A stretch of DNA of 52,865 bases. It comes from Solilutibacter pythonis (GTDB lineage: Bacteria; Pseudomonadota; Gammaproteobacteria; Xanthomonadales; Xanthomonadaceae). Each line of letters opens with the position of its first letter. Position 1 is the stretch's first letter. Shown piece by piece: positions 20,133 to 29,224 of the stretch. A program made the position numbers and the translations under genes. The DNA is taken from assembly GCF_003697345.1 (NCBI RefSeq), contig NZ_RFLY01000021.1, positions 1 through 52,865 of the forward strand. The letters are read 5' to 3'. The notes below the pieces were generated by a model that was not told where the DNA came from, ran no database searches, and saw only the letters and a program-made list of their open reading frames with translations.

Positions 20133-21824
20133 TCAGTGCTGCTTGGACGGCCCGCGCGTCACCAGCGATTTCAAACCGCGACCGATCCGCGACAGCAACG
20201 AGGATTTGGCCTCGACCGGGGTGGCCGACACCTCCAGCACGCGCTTGGCCTCGGCCACCGCCTGCACGTTGGCATTGTTGTCCTGGCTGGCCACCGCGCC
20301 GTCCACCGGCTTGCCGCGACGCCGGCGACGGCGTTTTCTCGGCGCCTTTTCCGCGCCCTCGCCCATTCCGGCGATGGCGGACGCGGCAGCGGCGGGTGCG
20401 GCGACTTCGGTATCGGCCTGGGGCGGCCTCGGCGCGCGCGGCTTACGCTCGCCCTGCGGCGCGGCGCCTTCGCGGCGCGGACCACGGCGCTCGCCTTCGC
20501 CACGACGCCCGCCGCCGCGCGGGCCGGAACGGCCACCGCCGCCGCGCTTGGCTTCGTCGGCGGCGCGCGCCTCGCGGGCTTCCTTGAAGATTTCGCCGAT
20601 CGATTCGCCCGCCTCGCCATCGCCTTCCACGCGCGCCGGGCGCGGCAATGCGCTCAGCAACTCCGCCGTCACCGGCTCGGAAGGGATCTTCTGTTCGATG
20701 TAAGCCTCGATGTCCGGCAACGACATTGCGTAGCGCTCGCAGGCGAAGCTGATCGCGTCGCCCTCGGCGCCGAGGCGCGCGGTGCGGCCGATGCGGTGCA
20801 CGTAGTCCTCGGCATCGAACGGCAGGTCGTAGTTGTAGACGTGGCTGACGCCATCGATGTGCAACCCGCGCGCGGCCACATCGGTGGCGACCAGGATTTC
20901 CAACTGACCGGCCTGGAACTTCTTCAGCAACGATTCGCGCTTCTTCTGCGGCACGTCGCCAGACAGCACGCCGACCCGGTAGCCGGCCTTCTCCAGCGCG
21001 CGCGCCACCCGTTCCACGAACGCCTTGGTGTTGACAAAGACCATCGTGCGTGCGCCCTCGCTGCGCGAGAGCAGGCCGATGAGAAGCGGCAGTTTTTCCT
21101 CGTCGGCCGGGTAGTAGAGCTTCTGCCGCACGCGCGCGGCGGTGACGGTCTCGGCCTCGACGACGAGTTTCTCCGGCTCGTTCATGTGCTCGTAGGCCAG
21201 CTCCAGCACGCGGTGCGAGAGGGTCGCCGAGAACAGCAGGGTCTGGCGCTCGGTGCGGATCGGCATGCGCCGCAGCAGGAAGCGGATGTCCTTGATGAAG
21301 CCGAGGTCGAACATGCGGTCGGCCTCGTCCAGGATGCACACTTCGCAGGCGTGCAGGCTGACCACCTTGTGCTGCTTGACGTAATCGATCAGGCGGCCGG
21401 GCGTGGCGATGATGATGTCGGCGCCGGCCTGCAACTGGGCGCGCTGCCTGTCGTAATCGACGCCGCCGTAGACCAACGCGATCTTCAGGCCGAGGTTGGA
21501 GGCGAACTTCATCGCATCCTTGTGGATCTGGATGGCCAGCTCGCGGGTCGGCGCGAGGATCAGGCAACGCGGGTCCTCGGGCTTCTTCTCGGCCAGCGCC
21601 GGGCGGGTCAGCAGGCGGTTGATCGCGGCGATCAAAAAGGCCAGCGTCTTGCCGGTGCCGGTCTGGGCCTGCCCGGCCACGTCGCGCCCGGGCAGCGCCA
21701 CGGGCAGGGTCATCGCCTGGATCGGCGTGCAGCGGGTGAAGCCCGCGGCCTCCAGCCCGGCCAGCAGGCCCGGGTGAAGATCGAAGGAGGAGAAGGAAAC
21801 GTCGGTCAGGGGTTTGTCGGACAT
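20133..21824 (-). CDS. rhlB: DEAD-box RNA helicase RhlB
   Basis: 563 residues. Ordered helicase motifs: Q-motif region GFTRCTPIQ, Walker [29 protein letters not shown] (in [11 protein letters not shown]), SAT (LLFSATLS), [14 protein letters not shown] and [10 protein letters not shown]. Residues about 395-563 are a Gly/Arg-rich then Ala-rich and basic tail ([17 protein letters not shown]) typical of the longer xanthomonad RhlB. It unwinds RNA, usually as a degradosome partner. Divergent from trxA-rho, a common context for rhlB in this group, which supports RhlB over RhlE. Confidence 0.92.
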   Translation of the reverse strand: MSDKPLTDVSFSSFDLHPGLLAGLEAAGFTRCTPIQAMTLPVALPGRDVAGQAQTGTGKTLAFLIAAINRLLTRPALAEKKPEDPRCLILAPTRELAIQIHKDAMKFASNLGLKIALVYGGVDYDRQRAQLQAGADIIIATPGRLIDYVKQHKVVSLHACEVCILDEADRMFDLGFIKDIRFLLRRMPIRTERQTLLFSATLSHRVLELAYEHMNEPEKLVVEAETVTAARVRQKLYYPADEEKLPLLIGLLSRSEGARTMVFVNTKAFVERVARALEKAGYRVGVLSGDVPQKKRESLLKKFQAGQLEILVATDVAARGLHIDGVSHVYNYDLPFDAEDYVHRIGRTARLGAEGDAISFACERYAMSLPDIEAYIEQKIPSEPVTAELLSALPRPARVEGDGEAGESIGEIFKEAREARAADEAKRGGGGRSGPRGGGRRGEGERRGPRREGAAPQGERKPRAPRPPQADTEVAAPAAAASAIAGMGEGAEKAPRKRRRRRRGKPVDGAVASQDNNANVQAVAEAKRVLEVSATPVEAKSSLLSRIGRGLKSLVTRGPSKQH

Positions 21825-21992
21825 GAATATGAGAATGCCGTGGGCGCACGCGGCGCTTGCATGAAAGATGGCCGCGCCGCAGACTTGCGGAAGTGCCGCG
21901 CGGGCGGGTCGACGGACGGCTTGAAACCGCCACGGAAGCGCCCCAGTCTAACAAGCCGCGCCGCCTTTCCGCCTATTTTCCTTGGAGCCGCC

Positions 21993-22319
21993 ATGAGCGA
22001 CAACGTCATCCACGCCACCGATTCCGATTTCGCCCAACACGTACTGGAGGCCGACGTGCCGGTGCTGGTCGACTTCTGGGCCCCGTGGTGCGGCCCTTGC
22101 CGGATGATCGCCCCCGCGCTGGATCAACTGGCCGACGAATACGCCGGCAAGGCCAAAATCGTGAAGATCGACATCGACCAGAACCAGGCCACCGCGCTGA
22201 AATACCACGTGCGCTCGATCCCCATGCTGCTGGTGTTCAAGGGCGGCCAGATCCAGGCCACCCAGGTGGGCGCGGTCGGCAAGCCGCAGTTGGCGGCGCT
22301 GATCGACAAGGCGTTGTAA
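21993..22319 (+). CDS. trxA: Thioredoxin 1
   Basis: 108 residues with the redox site WAPWCGPCRMIAP, the cis-proline region VRSIPMLLVFKGG and the C-terminal GAVGKPQLAALID. It is the general cytoplasmic disulfide reductant. GGAG lies six bases before the ATG. Divergent from rhlB and about 360 bases upstream of rho. Confidence 0.97.
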   Translation: MSDNVIHATDSDFAQHVLEADVPVLVDFWAPWCGPCRMIAPALDQLADEYAGKAKIVKIDIDQNQATALKYHVRSIPMLLVFKGGQIQATQVGAVGKPQLAALIDKAL

Positions 22320-22683
22320 GCAAGTCCCGGCCGGGGCATCGAGCGCCGGCTTCTCCTTTCCGCGCTCGACGCCGGAAAGCAACCGCCTTGGCTTTCCGCC
22401 CGGCGCGCCCTCCCACGCCAAAGCTCCCGCGCGGCCCCCGCCGCCGCAATGCGCCGCCGCGCGCAATGGCGCGGGGTGAAACACCGGCCCGGCCACGCCC
22501 TCCCGCCTGAATGTGTCGCGCCGGAATCCCGATGGCACTTGCATCGGCCTCGGCGCGGGTGTAATTTCACCCACGTCTGGCGCAACCTGCGACCCGCAGC
22601 TCACTTCCGCCGACGTTCTCCGATTTCATGACTTTCCGACGCCCGATGTCCATGCCGGGCGCTCGACCGCGAGGATTTCCCGC
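22320..22683 (+). promoter_or_regulatory. Long rho leader with candidate promoter (22539-22567)
   Basis: 364 bases without a gene between trxA and rho. TTGCAT (22539-22544) and TAATTT (22562-22567) are 17 bases apart, a plausible sigma-70 promoter with TG directly before the -10. That would leave a leader of about 110 bases before the rho start. Rho genes in other bacteria are autoregulated by termination in the leader; whether that holds here is not visible. Confidence 0.4.
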
Positions 22684-24372
22684 TTGTCCGACGATACCCA
22701 GACCCCCGAGGCTCCCGCGCCAAAGCGCCGCGGCCGCCCGCCCAAGGCCCGTCCCGTGGCCGATACCGCCCTGCAACCCAGCCTGATCGAGAGCGCCCCG
22801 GCCGAGAAGCCGCCGACCGCCGACAGCGCACCAACGCCCGCACCCGCGCCGGCTGCCGCACCCGTCGCCAACGACGCGCCGGCGCCCTCCGGCCAGGACG
22901 CCGGCGACGCCGGAAAGCTCGCGCCCCAGGGCCAGGGCGGGCAGCCACAGAATGGCGATGGCCAGGCGCGCGAGTTCCGCCACAACAACCGCCGCGAGCG
23001 CTTCAAGAACCGCCGACAGCGCTACCGCGACCACGGCCTGCCCGAGGACGGGGGCATGCAGGAGCCTTTCGTGCCGCGCCCGCATCCGCAGGTGCCGGAA
23101 GGCTTCGCCACCTACTCGCTGTCCGATCTGAAGCGGATGCCCGCGCCGAAACTGCTCGACATCGCCGAGCAATTGCAGATCACCGATGGCGTCGCGCGCG
23201 CGCGCAAGCAGGACATCATCTTCAGCATCCTCAAGATTCTGACCCGCCACGGCGAAGGCGTGGCCGCCGATGGCGTGTTGGAAATCCTGCCCGACGGTTT
23301 CGGCTTCCTACGCGCGGCCGAGGCCAGCTACCTGGCCGGCCCGGACGATGTCTACATAAGCCCCAGCCAAATTCGCCGCTTCAACCTGCGCACCGGCGAC
23401 CACATCGCCGGCCGCATCCGCTGGCCGAAGGACGGCGAGCGCTACTTCGCGCTGAACATCGTCGACACCATCAACGGCGAGCCGATCGAGGCCAGCAAGA
23501 ACAAGACCCTGTTCGAGAACCTGACGCCGCTGTTCCCGCGCAAGCGCTTCCGGCTGGAGCGCGGCGATGGTTCCAGCGAGGACATCACCGGCCGCATCCT
23601 CGACCTGATGGCCCCGCAGGGCAAGGGCCAGCGCTCGCTGATCGTCAGCCCGCCCAAGGCCGGCAAGACGATGATGATGCAGCAGATCGCCACCGCGATC
23701 ACCACCAATCACCCGGAAGTGCATCTCATCGTCCTGCTGATCGACGAGCGTCCGGAAGAAGTGACCGAAATGCAGCGCACCGTGCGCGGCGAGGTGATTT
23801 CGTCGACCTTCGACGAGCCGGCCGCGCGCCACGTGCAGGTCGCGGAAATGGTGATCGAGCGCGCCAAGCGGCTGGTCGAGCACAAGAAGGACGTCGTCAT
23901 CCTGCTCGATTCGGTCACTCGCCTGGCGCGCGCCTACAACAACGTGCTGCCCAGCTCGGGCAAGGTGTTGACCGGCGGCGTCGACGCCAACGCCCTGCAC
24001 CGGCCGAAGCGTTTCTTCGGCGCGGCGCGCAACGTCGAGGAAGGCGGCTCGCTCACCATCATCGCCACCGCGCTGGTCGATACCGGCAGCGCGATGGACA
24101 AGGTGATCTACGAGGAATTCAAGGGTACCGGTAACAGCGAGATCCACCTCGACCGCCGCATCACCGAGAAGCGCGTGTATCCGGCCATCGGCGTCAACCT
24201 CAGCGGCACCCGCCGCGAGGATCTCTTGATCGAGTCGGATCTGCTGCAAAAGATATGGATTCTGCGCAAGCTCATTCACCCGATGGACGAGATCGCGGCG
24301 ATGGAATTTCTGCTCGACAAGATGAAGCAGACCAAGTCGAACGACGAGTTCTTCGCTTCGATGAAGCGCTGA
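22684..24372 (+). CDS. rho: Transcription termination factor Rho
   Basis: 562 residues from a TTG start, chosen because GAGGA sits eight bases upstream (22671-22675); an in-frame ATG at 22513 would add 57 unlikely residues. Residues about 1-140 are a Pro/Ala-rich and then basic disordered segment ([32 protein letters not shown]), absent from the 419-residue E. coli protein. The canonical protein follows: [23 protein letters not shown]-binding [20 protein letters not shown], Walker [25 protein letters not shown] and [11 protein letters not shown]. Hexameric RNA-dependent ATPase. It ends before a strong terminator. Confidence 0.95.
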   Translation: MSDDTQTPEAPAPKRRGRPPKARPVADTALQPSLIESAPAEKPPTADSAPTPAPAPAAAPVANDAPAPSGQDAGDAGKLAPQGQGGQPQNGDGQAREFRHNNRRERFKNRRQRYRDHGLPEDGGMQEPFVPRPHPQVPEGFATYSLSDLKRMPAPKLLDIAEQLQITDGVARARKQDIIFSILKILTRHGEGVAADGVLEILPDGFGFLRAAEASYLAGPDDVYISPSQIRRFNLRTGDHIAGRIRWPKDGERYFALNIVDTINGEPIEASKNKTLFENLTPLFPRKRFRLERGDGSSEDITGRILDLMAPQGKGQRSLIVSPPKAGKTMMMQQIATAITTNHPEVHLIVLLIDERPEEVTEMQRTVRGEVISSTFDEPAARHVQVAEMVIERAKRLVEHKKDVVILLDSVTRLARAYNNVLPSSGKVLTGGVDANALHRPKRFFGAARNVEEGGSLTIIATALVDTGSAMDKVIYEEFKGTGNSEIHLDRRITEKRVYPAIGVNLSGTRREDLLIESDLLQKIWILRKLIHPMDEIAAMEFLLDKMKQTKSNDEFFASMKR

Positions 24373-24431
24373 GCGGGCGGGCCTACCGCCCGCGTGGCGG
24401 GATCGACGAGCGCCCACGATCGATACGATAA

Positions 24432-24464
24432 GAAAACGCCCTGGGAAACCAGGGCGTTTTCTTT
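24432..24464. terminator. Bidirectional intrinsic terminator after rho
   Basis: GAAAACGCCCTGG, loop GAAA, CCAGGGCGTTTTC then TTT: a 13-bp stem with A and T tracts on each side, so it can stop rho from the left and the TonB-C gene from the right. A second hairpin (GCGGGCGG / CCGCCCGC, 24373-24393) directly follows the rho stop. Confidence 0.93.
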
Positions 24465-24489
24465 GCGCATGGCGCGGGGAACGCGACGC

Positions 24490-25431
24490 TCAGGGGGCGA
24501 TGGGCAGGGATTTGGCGCGGATGTCGCCGCCGCCCATCGCCAGACGCCCATCCTCGCTATCGCCGACGTCGGAAATGCCGGCGATTCGGTCGGCATCGCC
24601 CTCCAGCGCCCAAGGCGCGAGCCGGCGCGGGCTGCGGGACTCGTGCCGCCAGCGTCCTTCCTGGTCGATCCTGGCGCCGCTCATGACGAAGAACACCGGC
24701 AACTGGCCGACACCATCGAAAGGTTGGCCCGGCTCGGGCGGCGCCAGTTCGAAGCGCCAGGTCCGGACAGCCGCCATCACCTCCTTCTCAAGCACTTCAC
24801 GCGCCTTGTCCAGCACGCGGTCACGGCCGCGCACGTTGAACAGGGCGGACTGGGTAATGAAAACATCCTCAACCGTGCCATCGGGGCGCAGCTTGAGTTC
24901 GGTCATGACCGCGCCGCTGACGCCCGCCCGCATCAATCCCGCCGGATACTGGATCTGCCGACGCTGCTTGGCGATTGGCCGCATGGGCCTCGCCACCCTC
25001 GCTTCGCCCCCCTTCGGCGCGCCCATGCCGTCGTAGCGGCCATCGAAGAAACGCATACGCTCCAACCTGACTTCGTAACCGCCGCCGCGCTGTTGGCGGG
25101 CGACGAAAGTCATGCGCGCGAAAGTGCGGGCGTTGACCGGCTTGCCGTCGCGGATCACCGGTTCGAACTCGACCTCGGCCATGGCCTCGTTGGCCATCTT
25201 CGCGATGGCTTCGGGCAGCCCGGCGATCTTCAGTTGGTGCGAAGTGACTTTGCCGAGGGTATCGAATTCGATCACGCCATCGACCCGCATCGTCATCACC
25301 GATTCGGTGGTGGTGATGTCCAGTGCCCAGGCCGAGGCGGTGCGACTCTGCGCCAGGGCCGGTTGAGCCGCCTGCGCGGCCAGCGCGGCGGCGGCCAAGG
25401 TCAGCGACAAGAGCGTGTATCGAATCCGCAT
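24490..25431 (-). CDS. Periplasmic TonB C-terminal-domain protein
   Basis: 313 residues. GGAGGGG precedes the ATG at 25431. Signal peptide at residues 1-28. Residues about 160-232 match a TonB C-terminal domain: QIQYPAGLMRAGVSGAVMTE, LRPDGTVEDVFI and VMAAVRTWRFELAP. Unlike real TonB it lacks the Pro/Lys-rich spacer and seems to be processed, so energy transduction is doubtful; a periplasmic structural or stress role is an alternative. Converges with rho on a shared terminator. Confidence 0.75.
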   Translation of the reverse strand: MRIRYTLLSLTLAAAALAAQAAQPALAQSRTASAWALDITTTESVMTMRVDGVIEFDTLGKVTSHQLKIAGLPEAIAKMANEAMAEVEFEPVIRDGKPVNARTFARMTFVARQQRGGGYEVRLERMRFFDGRYDGMGAPKGGEARVARPMRPIAKQRRQIQYPAGLMRAGVSGAVMTELKLRPDGTVEDVFITQSALFNVRGRDRVLDKAREVLEKEVMAAVRTWRFELAPPEPGQPFDGVGQLPVFFVMSGARIDQEGRWRHESRSPRRLAPWALEGDADRIAGISDVGDSEDGRLAMGGGDIRAKSLPIAP

Positions 25432-25490
25432 GGTTCCCCTCCTTGCGTGGATGTCGACGGAGTATGCACGCCACGGCGGCGCCCTGTCAG

Positions 25491-28400
25491 TCAGTCGCCG
25501 CGCCGATCGCGTAAGAAGCGCGCCATCGACATGCCCGGCCCCGGCGCGGCGGGCTGGGGGAATTCGGCGGCGATGTCGAGGAAGCCACGCATCAGGGCGA
25601 TCTCGCGCGGGCCGCGGTTGAGCTGGTCGCGCTGCTCGGGGTCGGCCCCGGCCAGCAACAGGCGGCGCACCATGTCCGGCAGGCCGTGCAGGGCGGCCAG
25701 ATGCAATGGGCCGAAACCGCGCGTGTCGCGCGCCGCCAGCGAAACGCCGGCATCGCGCAAGCGCTCGAAGGCCGCCGCCAGCACGGTCTCGTGGCAGGCC
25801 GCGCCCGGTTCGGCGCGGGCGCCGAGCAGCAGCAGCAGCGGCGTTACCCCGAGCGGGGTCGCGGCATCGGCGTCGGCGCCGGCCAGCAGCAGGGTGTCGA
25901 ACAGGGCGACGACCCGCGCCCGGTCGGCGGCGCCAAAGGCGTGGAGCGCGGCGCAGTGCATCGGCAGCAAGCCTTCCTGGTCGCCCGCCTCGACCCGCGC
26001 GCCGGCGGCCAGCAGACGCTGGACGATCTGCGGCTGGCCCAGCGCGGCGGCCAGCATCAGCATGCTGGCGCCGCCGGACAGGCGGGCGTCGACATCGGCG
26101 CCGGCGGCCAGCAGGATATCGACCACTTCGCCGTGGTCGCGGCTGATGGCCGCCGAGAGCGGGGTGGCGCCGGTGGCGGCGGCCAGATCGGGGGCGGCGC
26201 CAGCGGCCAGCAAATGCTCGACCACCGGCTGGTGGCCGCCGCCGGCCGCGCGCAGCAGTGCGCCGCAGCCTTGCGCATCGCGGGCATCGCAGGCGAAGCC
26301 GAGGGCGAGGAGGCGCTTGACGCCCTCCAGATCGCCGATCGTGGCGGCGGCCGGCAGGTCTTCCTCGCGCAGCGGGCGGCCGGGATGCGGCCAGACGCGC
26401 CAATCCAGCCAACCCACCAATTCCCGTTGCCCGCTGGCAAGCGCCACGCCCAGCGCGGTCTGTCCGTCGCCGGCGCGCAGGGCCGGCTGGGCGCCGTGGC
26501 GCAGCAACAGGCGGACGGTGTCGGCCTGGCCGAGCGCGGCGGCCAGGTGCAGCGGCGCGAGGCCACGGGCGTCGGTCTGGTTGGGATCGGCGCCACGGGC
26601 GAGCAGGCCGCCCGCCAACCGTGGCCAACCCAGCCGGATCGCCAAGGCCAGCGGAGACTGCCCGCCGGCGGCCGGCGCGAATGGATCGATGCCGCGGGCG
26701 AGCAGATCGAGCGCCAGCGCCTCGCCAGCCGCCGCTGTCAGGCGGGCGGCCAGGGCGGCGGTCAGCAACCGGGCCAGCCCGCCACGGCCACCGGGCTGCG
26801 CGCCTGCCGCCAGCAGTGTCTCCAGCGCGTGGCGCGCGGCCGGCTCGGCGATGCGGTCGAACAGCAAGAACGCGACGCCATCGCCCTGGGCATCGCGGGC
26901 ATCCAGGGTGGCGCCGAGTTGGCGCAGCAAGCCAACCCAGGCCGGGTTGGCGGCAGCGGTATCGAGCAAGGCGCGGTCGAGTTCTGCCTGCGAGAGCAGC
27001 GGCGCCAGTTGGCGCACGGCGGTTTCGTCGCCGGCGGCCAGGGCATCGCCCAGCAGGCGCGGCGGCGGCCGCGCGGCTTCATCATCACCCTCTCTGACGG
27101 TAACGGGCAGCGGGTAATCGGGATCGATCGCCGCCGCCAGCGCCCAGTGGCCTTCGGCCACGGCCTGTTCCAGCGCGGAATAGCCGGTGGCATCCAGCCG
27201 ATGGGTATCGATGCCGCGCTCGCGCAACCAATTGGCCAGCGCCGGCCCGGCATGTCCATGGACCAGGGCCAGCATCAGGGCGTCGCGTCCGCGGGCGTCG
27301 ACCGCCTGCACGTCGGCGCCGGCTTCCAGCAGGGCTTCCAGTAGCGGCTGCCGGCCGGTGCCGGCGGCGAGCAACCAGGCGTCGTGGCCGTCGTCGTCGC
27401 GCAGGGCGGGATCGGCGCCGGCATCGAGCAGGGTCTGGAGGATACCGAGATGGCCGGCGGCGGCGGCCTGATGCAGCGCGGTACGGCCATCCTCGCCACG
27501 GGCATCGGGGGCGGCGCGTTGCCGCAGCAGGAATTCGACGCCGGCGGGATCGTCCTCCTCGGGCGCGGCGGCGGCCAGCAGCACCGGCTGGCCGCCGGCC
27601 GGGTGCGCGTGCGCGCCGCGTTCGACCAGGAACTTCGCCATCCGCCAGTTGCCGGCCTGGCAGGCCAGCGCCAGGGGTGATTGGCGCTGGTCGTCAAGGG
27701 CGTCGATCTCGGCCGCGGCATCGAGCAGCAGCGCCGCCACCGAGGGGTCGGTGCTGCGCGCGGCGTGGTGCAGCGGCGTGCGGCCATCACCGTCGCGGGC
27801 GCGAACATCGGCGCCGTTGGCCAGCAGGGTCATCACCGCCTCCGGGCGGCCATGCCAGCTGTCGCGGGTGGCGGCGAGCAGGGGCGTGGGCTGGCCGGGC
27901 GCGGCGGTCAGCGGCACGCCGCGCTGGATCAGCGCGCGCAGCAGGCGCAGGTCGGGCAGCACGGCGGCCAGCTGCGCCAGCGTGCGCTGGTCGCGCTCGT
28001 CGGCGGGCGGAGGCGCCAACGCATCGGCGCCGGCTTCGAGCAGAGCCAGGGCGTGCTCGACCCGGCCATGTCGCGCGGCGGCGTACAGCTCGGCCGGCTC
28101 AGGCGGGACGGCGGGGGGGGCAACGGCCTTGGCCGCATCATCCGGGACGGCGGCGGGGGGCGAGGCGGCTTCGGCCGTTGGTTCGTCCCACAGGGTTTCC
28201 AGCGCTTCGACCTCCACCGGCTCGGCGTTGCGCGCCGCGCGCGGCGCTGCCGCCACCACGATGGCCGGGCCGCGACGCATGGCGAAGATCGCCGGCAATG
28301 ACGCCAGCAGCGCGGCGAAGCCGGCGGCCAGCCAACGCGCCGGGCCTGGCAGGAGGCCGGGCACGGCCAACGCCAGCGGCAGCGCGAAGGCCACGGCCAC

Positions 28401-28826
28401 GGCCAGCGCCAGGCCAAGGCCGCGCCAGGCGGCCGGTTCGATCTCGATCAGCCGTGGCCAGTCGCGCAGATCGTGCAGGTCGCCGGCCAGCGCATGCCGC
28501 CACAAGGGCCAGCCACGCCAGCACGCCAGCAGCAGGAAACCGAAGCCAGCCGAAGCCGCCAACGCCGCCCACACACCGCCGCCCGAGGCCAGCCACAGCA
28601 GCGGCCAGAGCAACAGCACGGCCGACGCGACAAGCCCAAGGCCCAGCAGGCGTAGGATCGGCGCGCGGCACGCGGCGCGCGGGGCCTTCATGCCGGCCAG
28701 CACGGCCAGCAGCCAACCCGGCACGGCCAGCGCCGGCGCGGCCCATCCCGCCCACGCCATCGCCAGCAGGCACAGCGCCGCCGGGACGGCCAGCCAGCGC
28801 GGGCCGCGAATGCGCGATTCAGGCAT
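25491..28826 (-). CDS. Giant membrane-anchored ankyrin-repeat protein
   Basis: 1111 residues from ATG 28826; an in-frame ATG at 28844 is possible. Residues about 10-190 hold several hydrophobic helices (WLAVPAALCLLAMAWAGWAA, LALAVAVAFALPLALAVPG). After an acidic/Ala-rich linker, ankyrin repeats run from about 235 to near the end, with signatures such as DGRTPLHHAARS, NGADVRARDGDGRTPLHHAA, GEDGRTALHQAAAAGHLGIL and DTRGFGPLHLAALHGLPDMV. The repeats are mostly intact with some degenerate stretches. Likely a protein-interaction scaffold at the inner membrane; partner unknown. The start overlaps the ycgL stop (ATGCCTGA), so the pair is coupled. Confidence 0.88.
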   Translation of the reverse strand: MPESRIRGPRWLAVPAALCLLAMAWAGWAAPALAVPGWLLAVLAGMKAPRAACRAPILRLLGLGLVASAVLLLWPLLWLASGGGVWAALAASAGFGFLLLACWRGWPLWRHALAGDLHDLRDWPRLIEIEPAAWRGLGLALAVAVAFALPLALAVPGLLPGPARWLAAGFAALLASLPAIFAMRRGPAIVVAAAPRAARNAEPVEVEALETLWDEPTAEAASPPAAVPDDAAKAVAPPAVPPEPAELYAAARHGRVEHALALLEAGADALAPPPADERDQRTLAQLAAVLPDLRLLRALIQRGVPLTAAPGQPTPLLAATRDSWHGRPEAVMTLLANGADVRARDGDGRTPLHHAARSTDPSVAALLLDAAAEIDALDDQRQSPLALACQAGNWRMAKFLVERGAHAHPAGGQPVLLAAAAPEEDDPAGVEFLLRQRAAPDARGEDGRTALHQAAAAGHLGILQTLLDAGADPALRDDDGHDAWLLAAGTGRQPLLEALLEAGADVQAVDARGRDALMLALVHGHAGPALANWLRERGIDTHRLDATGYSALEQAVAEGHWALAAAIDPDYPLPVTVREGDDEAARPPPRLLGDALAAGDETAVRQLAPLLSQAELDRALLDTAAANPAWVGLLRQLGATLDARDAQGDGVAFLLFDRIAEPAARHALETLLAAGAQPGGRGGLARLLTAALAARLTAAAGEALALDLLARGIDPFAPAAGGQSPLALAIRLGWPRLAGGLLARGADPNQTDARGLAPLHLAAALGQADTVRLLLRHGAQPALRAGDGQTALGVALASGQRELVGWLDWRVWPHPGRPLREEDLPAAATIGDLEGVKRLLALGFACDARDAQGCGALLRAAGGGHQPVVEHLLAAGAAPDLAAATGATPLSAAISRDHGEVVDILLAAGADVDARLSGGASMLMLAAALGQPQIVQRLLAAGARVEAGDQEGLLPMHCAALHAFGAADRARVVALFDTLLLAGADADAATPLGVTPLLLLLGARAEPGAACHETVLAAAFERLRDAGVSLAARDTRGFGPLHLAALHGLPDMVRRLLLAGADPEQRDQLNRGPREIALMRGFLDIAAEFPQPAAPGPGMSMARFLRDRRGD

Positions 28827-29091
28827 CGGTACCCCAATCCTCACGCATCGGATCGCCGGCCTGCGAGGGCGGGAACTGCAAGTGGAAACCGCGCGCGGCC
28901 AGGTTCTCCCTCACCTCCACCGGGTTCTCCCGGGCCAGCCGGCGTTCTGGCGTCAACGCCACCTCCAGCACGAACCGCAGCGGGCCCAGTTCGCCGCGCA
29001 GCGGTTCCGGCAGCCGGTCGAAATCGTCGCGGGCGGCGAGGAAGACGTAGGTATCGGCGCGCTTCGTGCTTTTGTAGACGTGGGCGAGCAT
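28819..29091 (-). CDS. ycgL: YcgL-domain protein
   Basis: 90 residues from ATG 29091 (MLAHVYKSTKRADTYVFL). The family pattern VYKS, TYVFLAARDDF, LRFVLEVALTPERRLARE, and a C-terminal GFHLQFPPSQ is clear. Function unsettled; it is widespread in gammaproteobacteria. In-frame ATG 29112 would add seven residues not typical of the family. Overlaps the ankyrin gene by eight bases. Confidence 0.88.
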   Translation of the reverse strand: MLAHVYKSTKRADTYVFLAARDDFDRLPEPLRGELGPLRFVLEVALTPERRLARENPVEVRENLAARGFHLQFPPSQAGDPMREDWGTDA

Positions 29092-29224
29092 GCGGAATGC
29101 CGGTCGAAACAAGCGCGGATTGTGCGCGAAAGCCCGTGATGACGAAAGCCACGCCGGGGCCGCGCCCTGCCCGCCCCGGCGCGAATGGTCTAGCCTAGCC
29201 GGCTACCCCCCACCGATTCCCGCC

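Noticed and set aside
20136-21992. Plus-strand frame of about 600 codons upstream of and in frame with trxA
   Set aside because: It lies opposite rhlB, which has all helicase motifs; trxA starts at 21993 with its own ribosome site.
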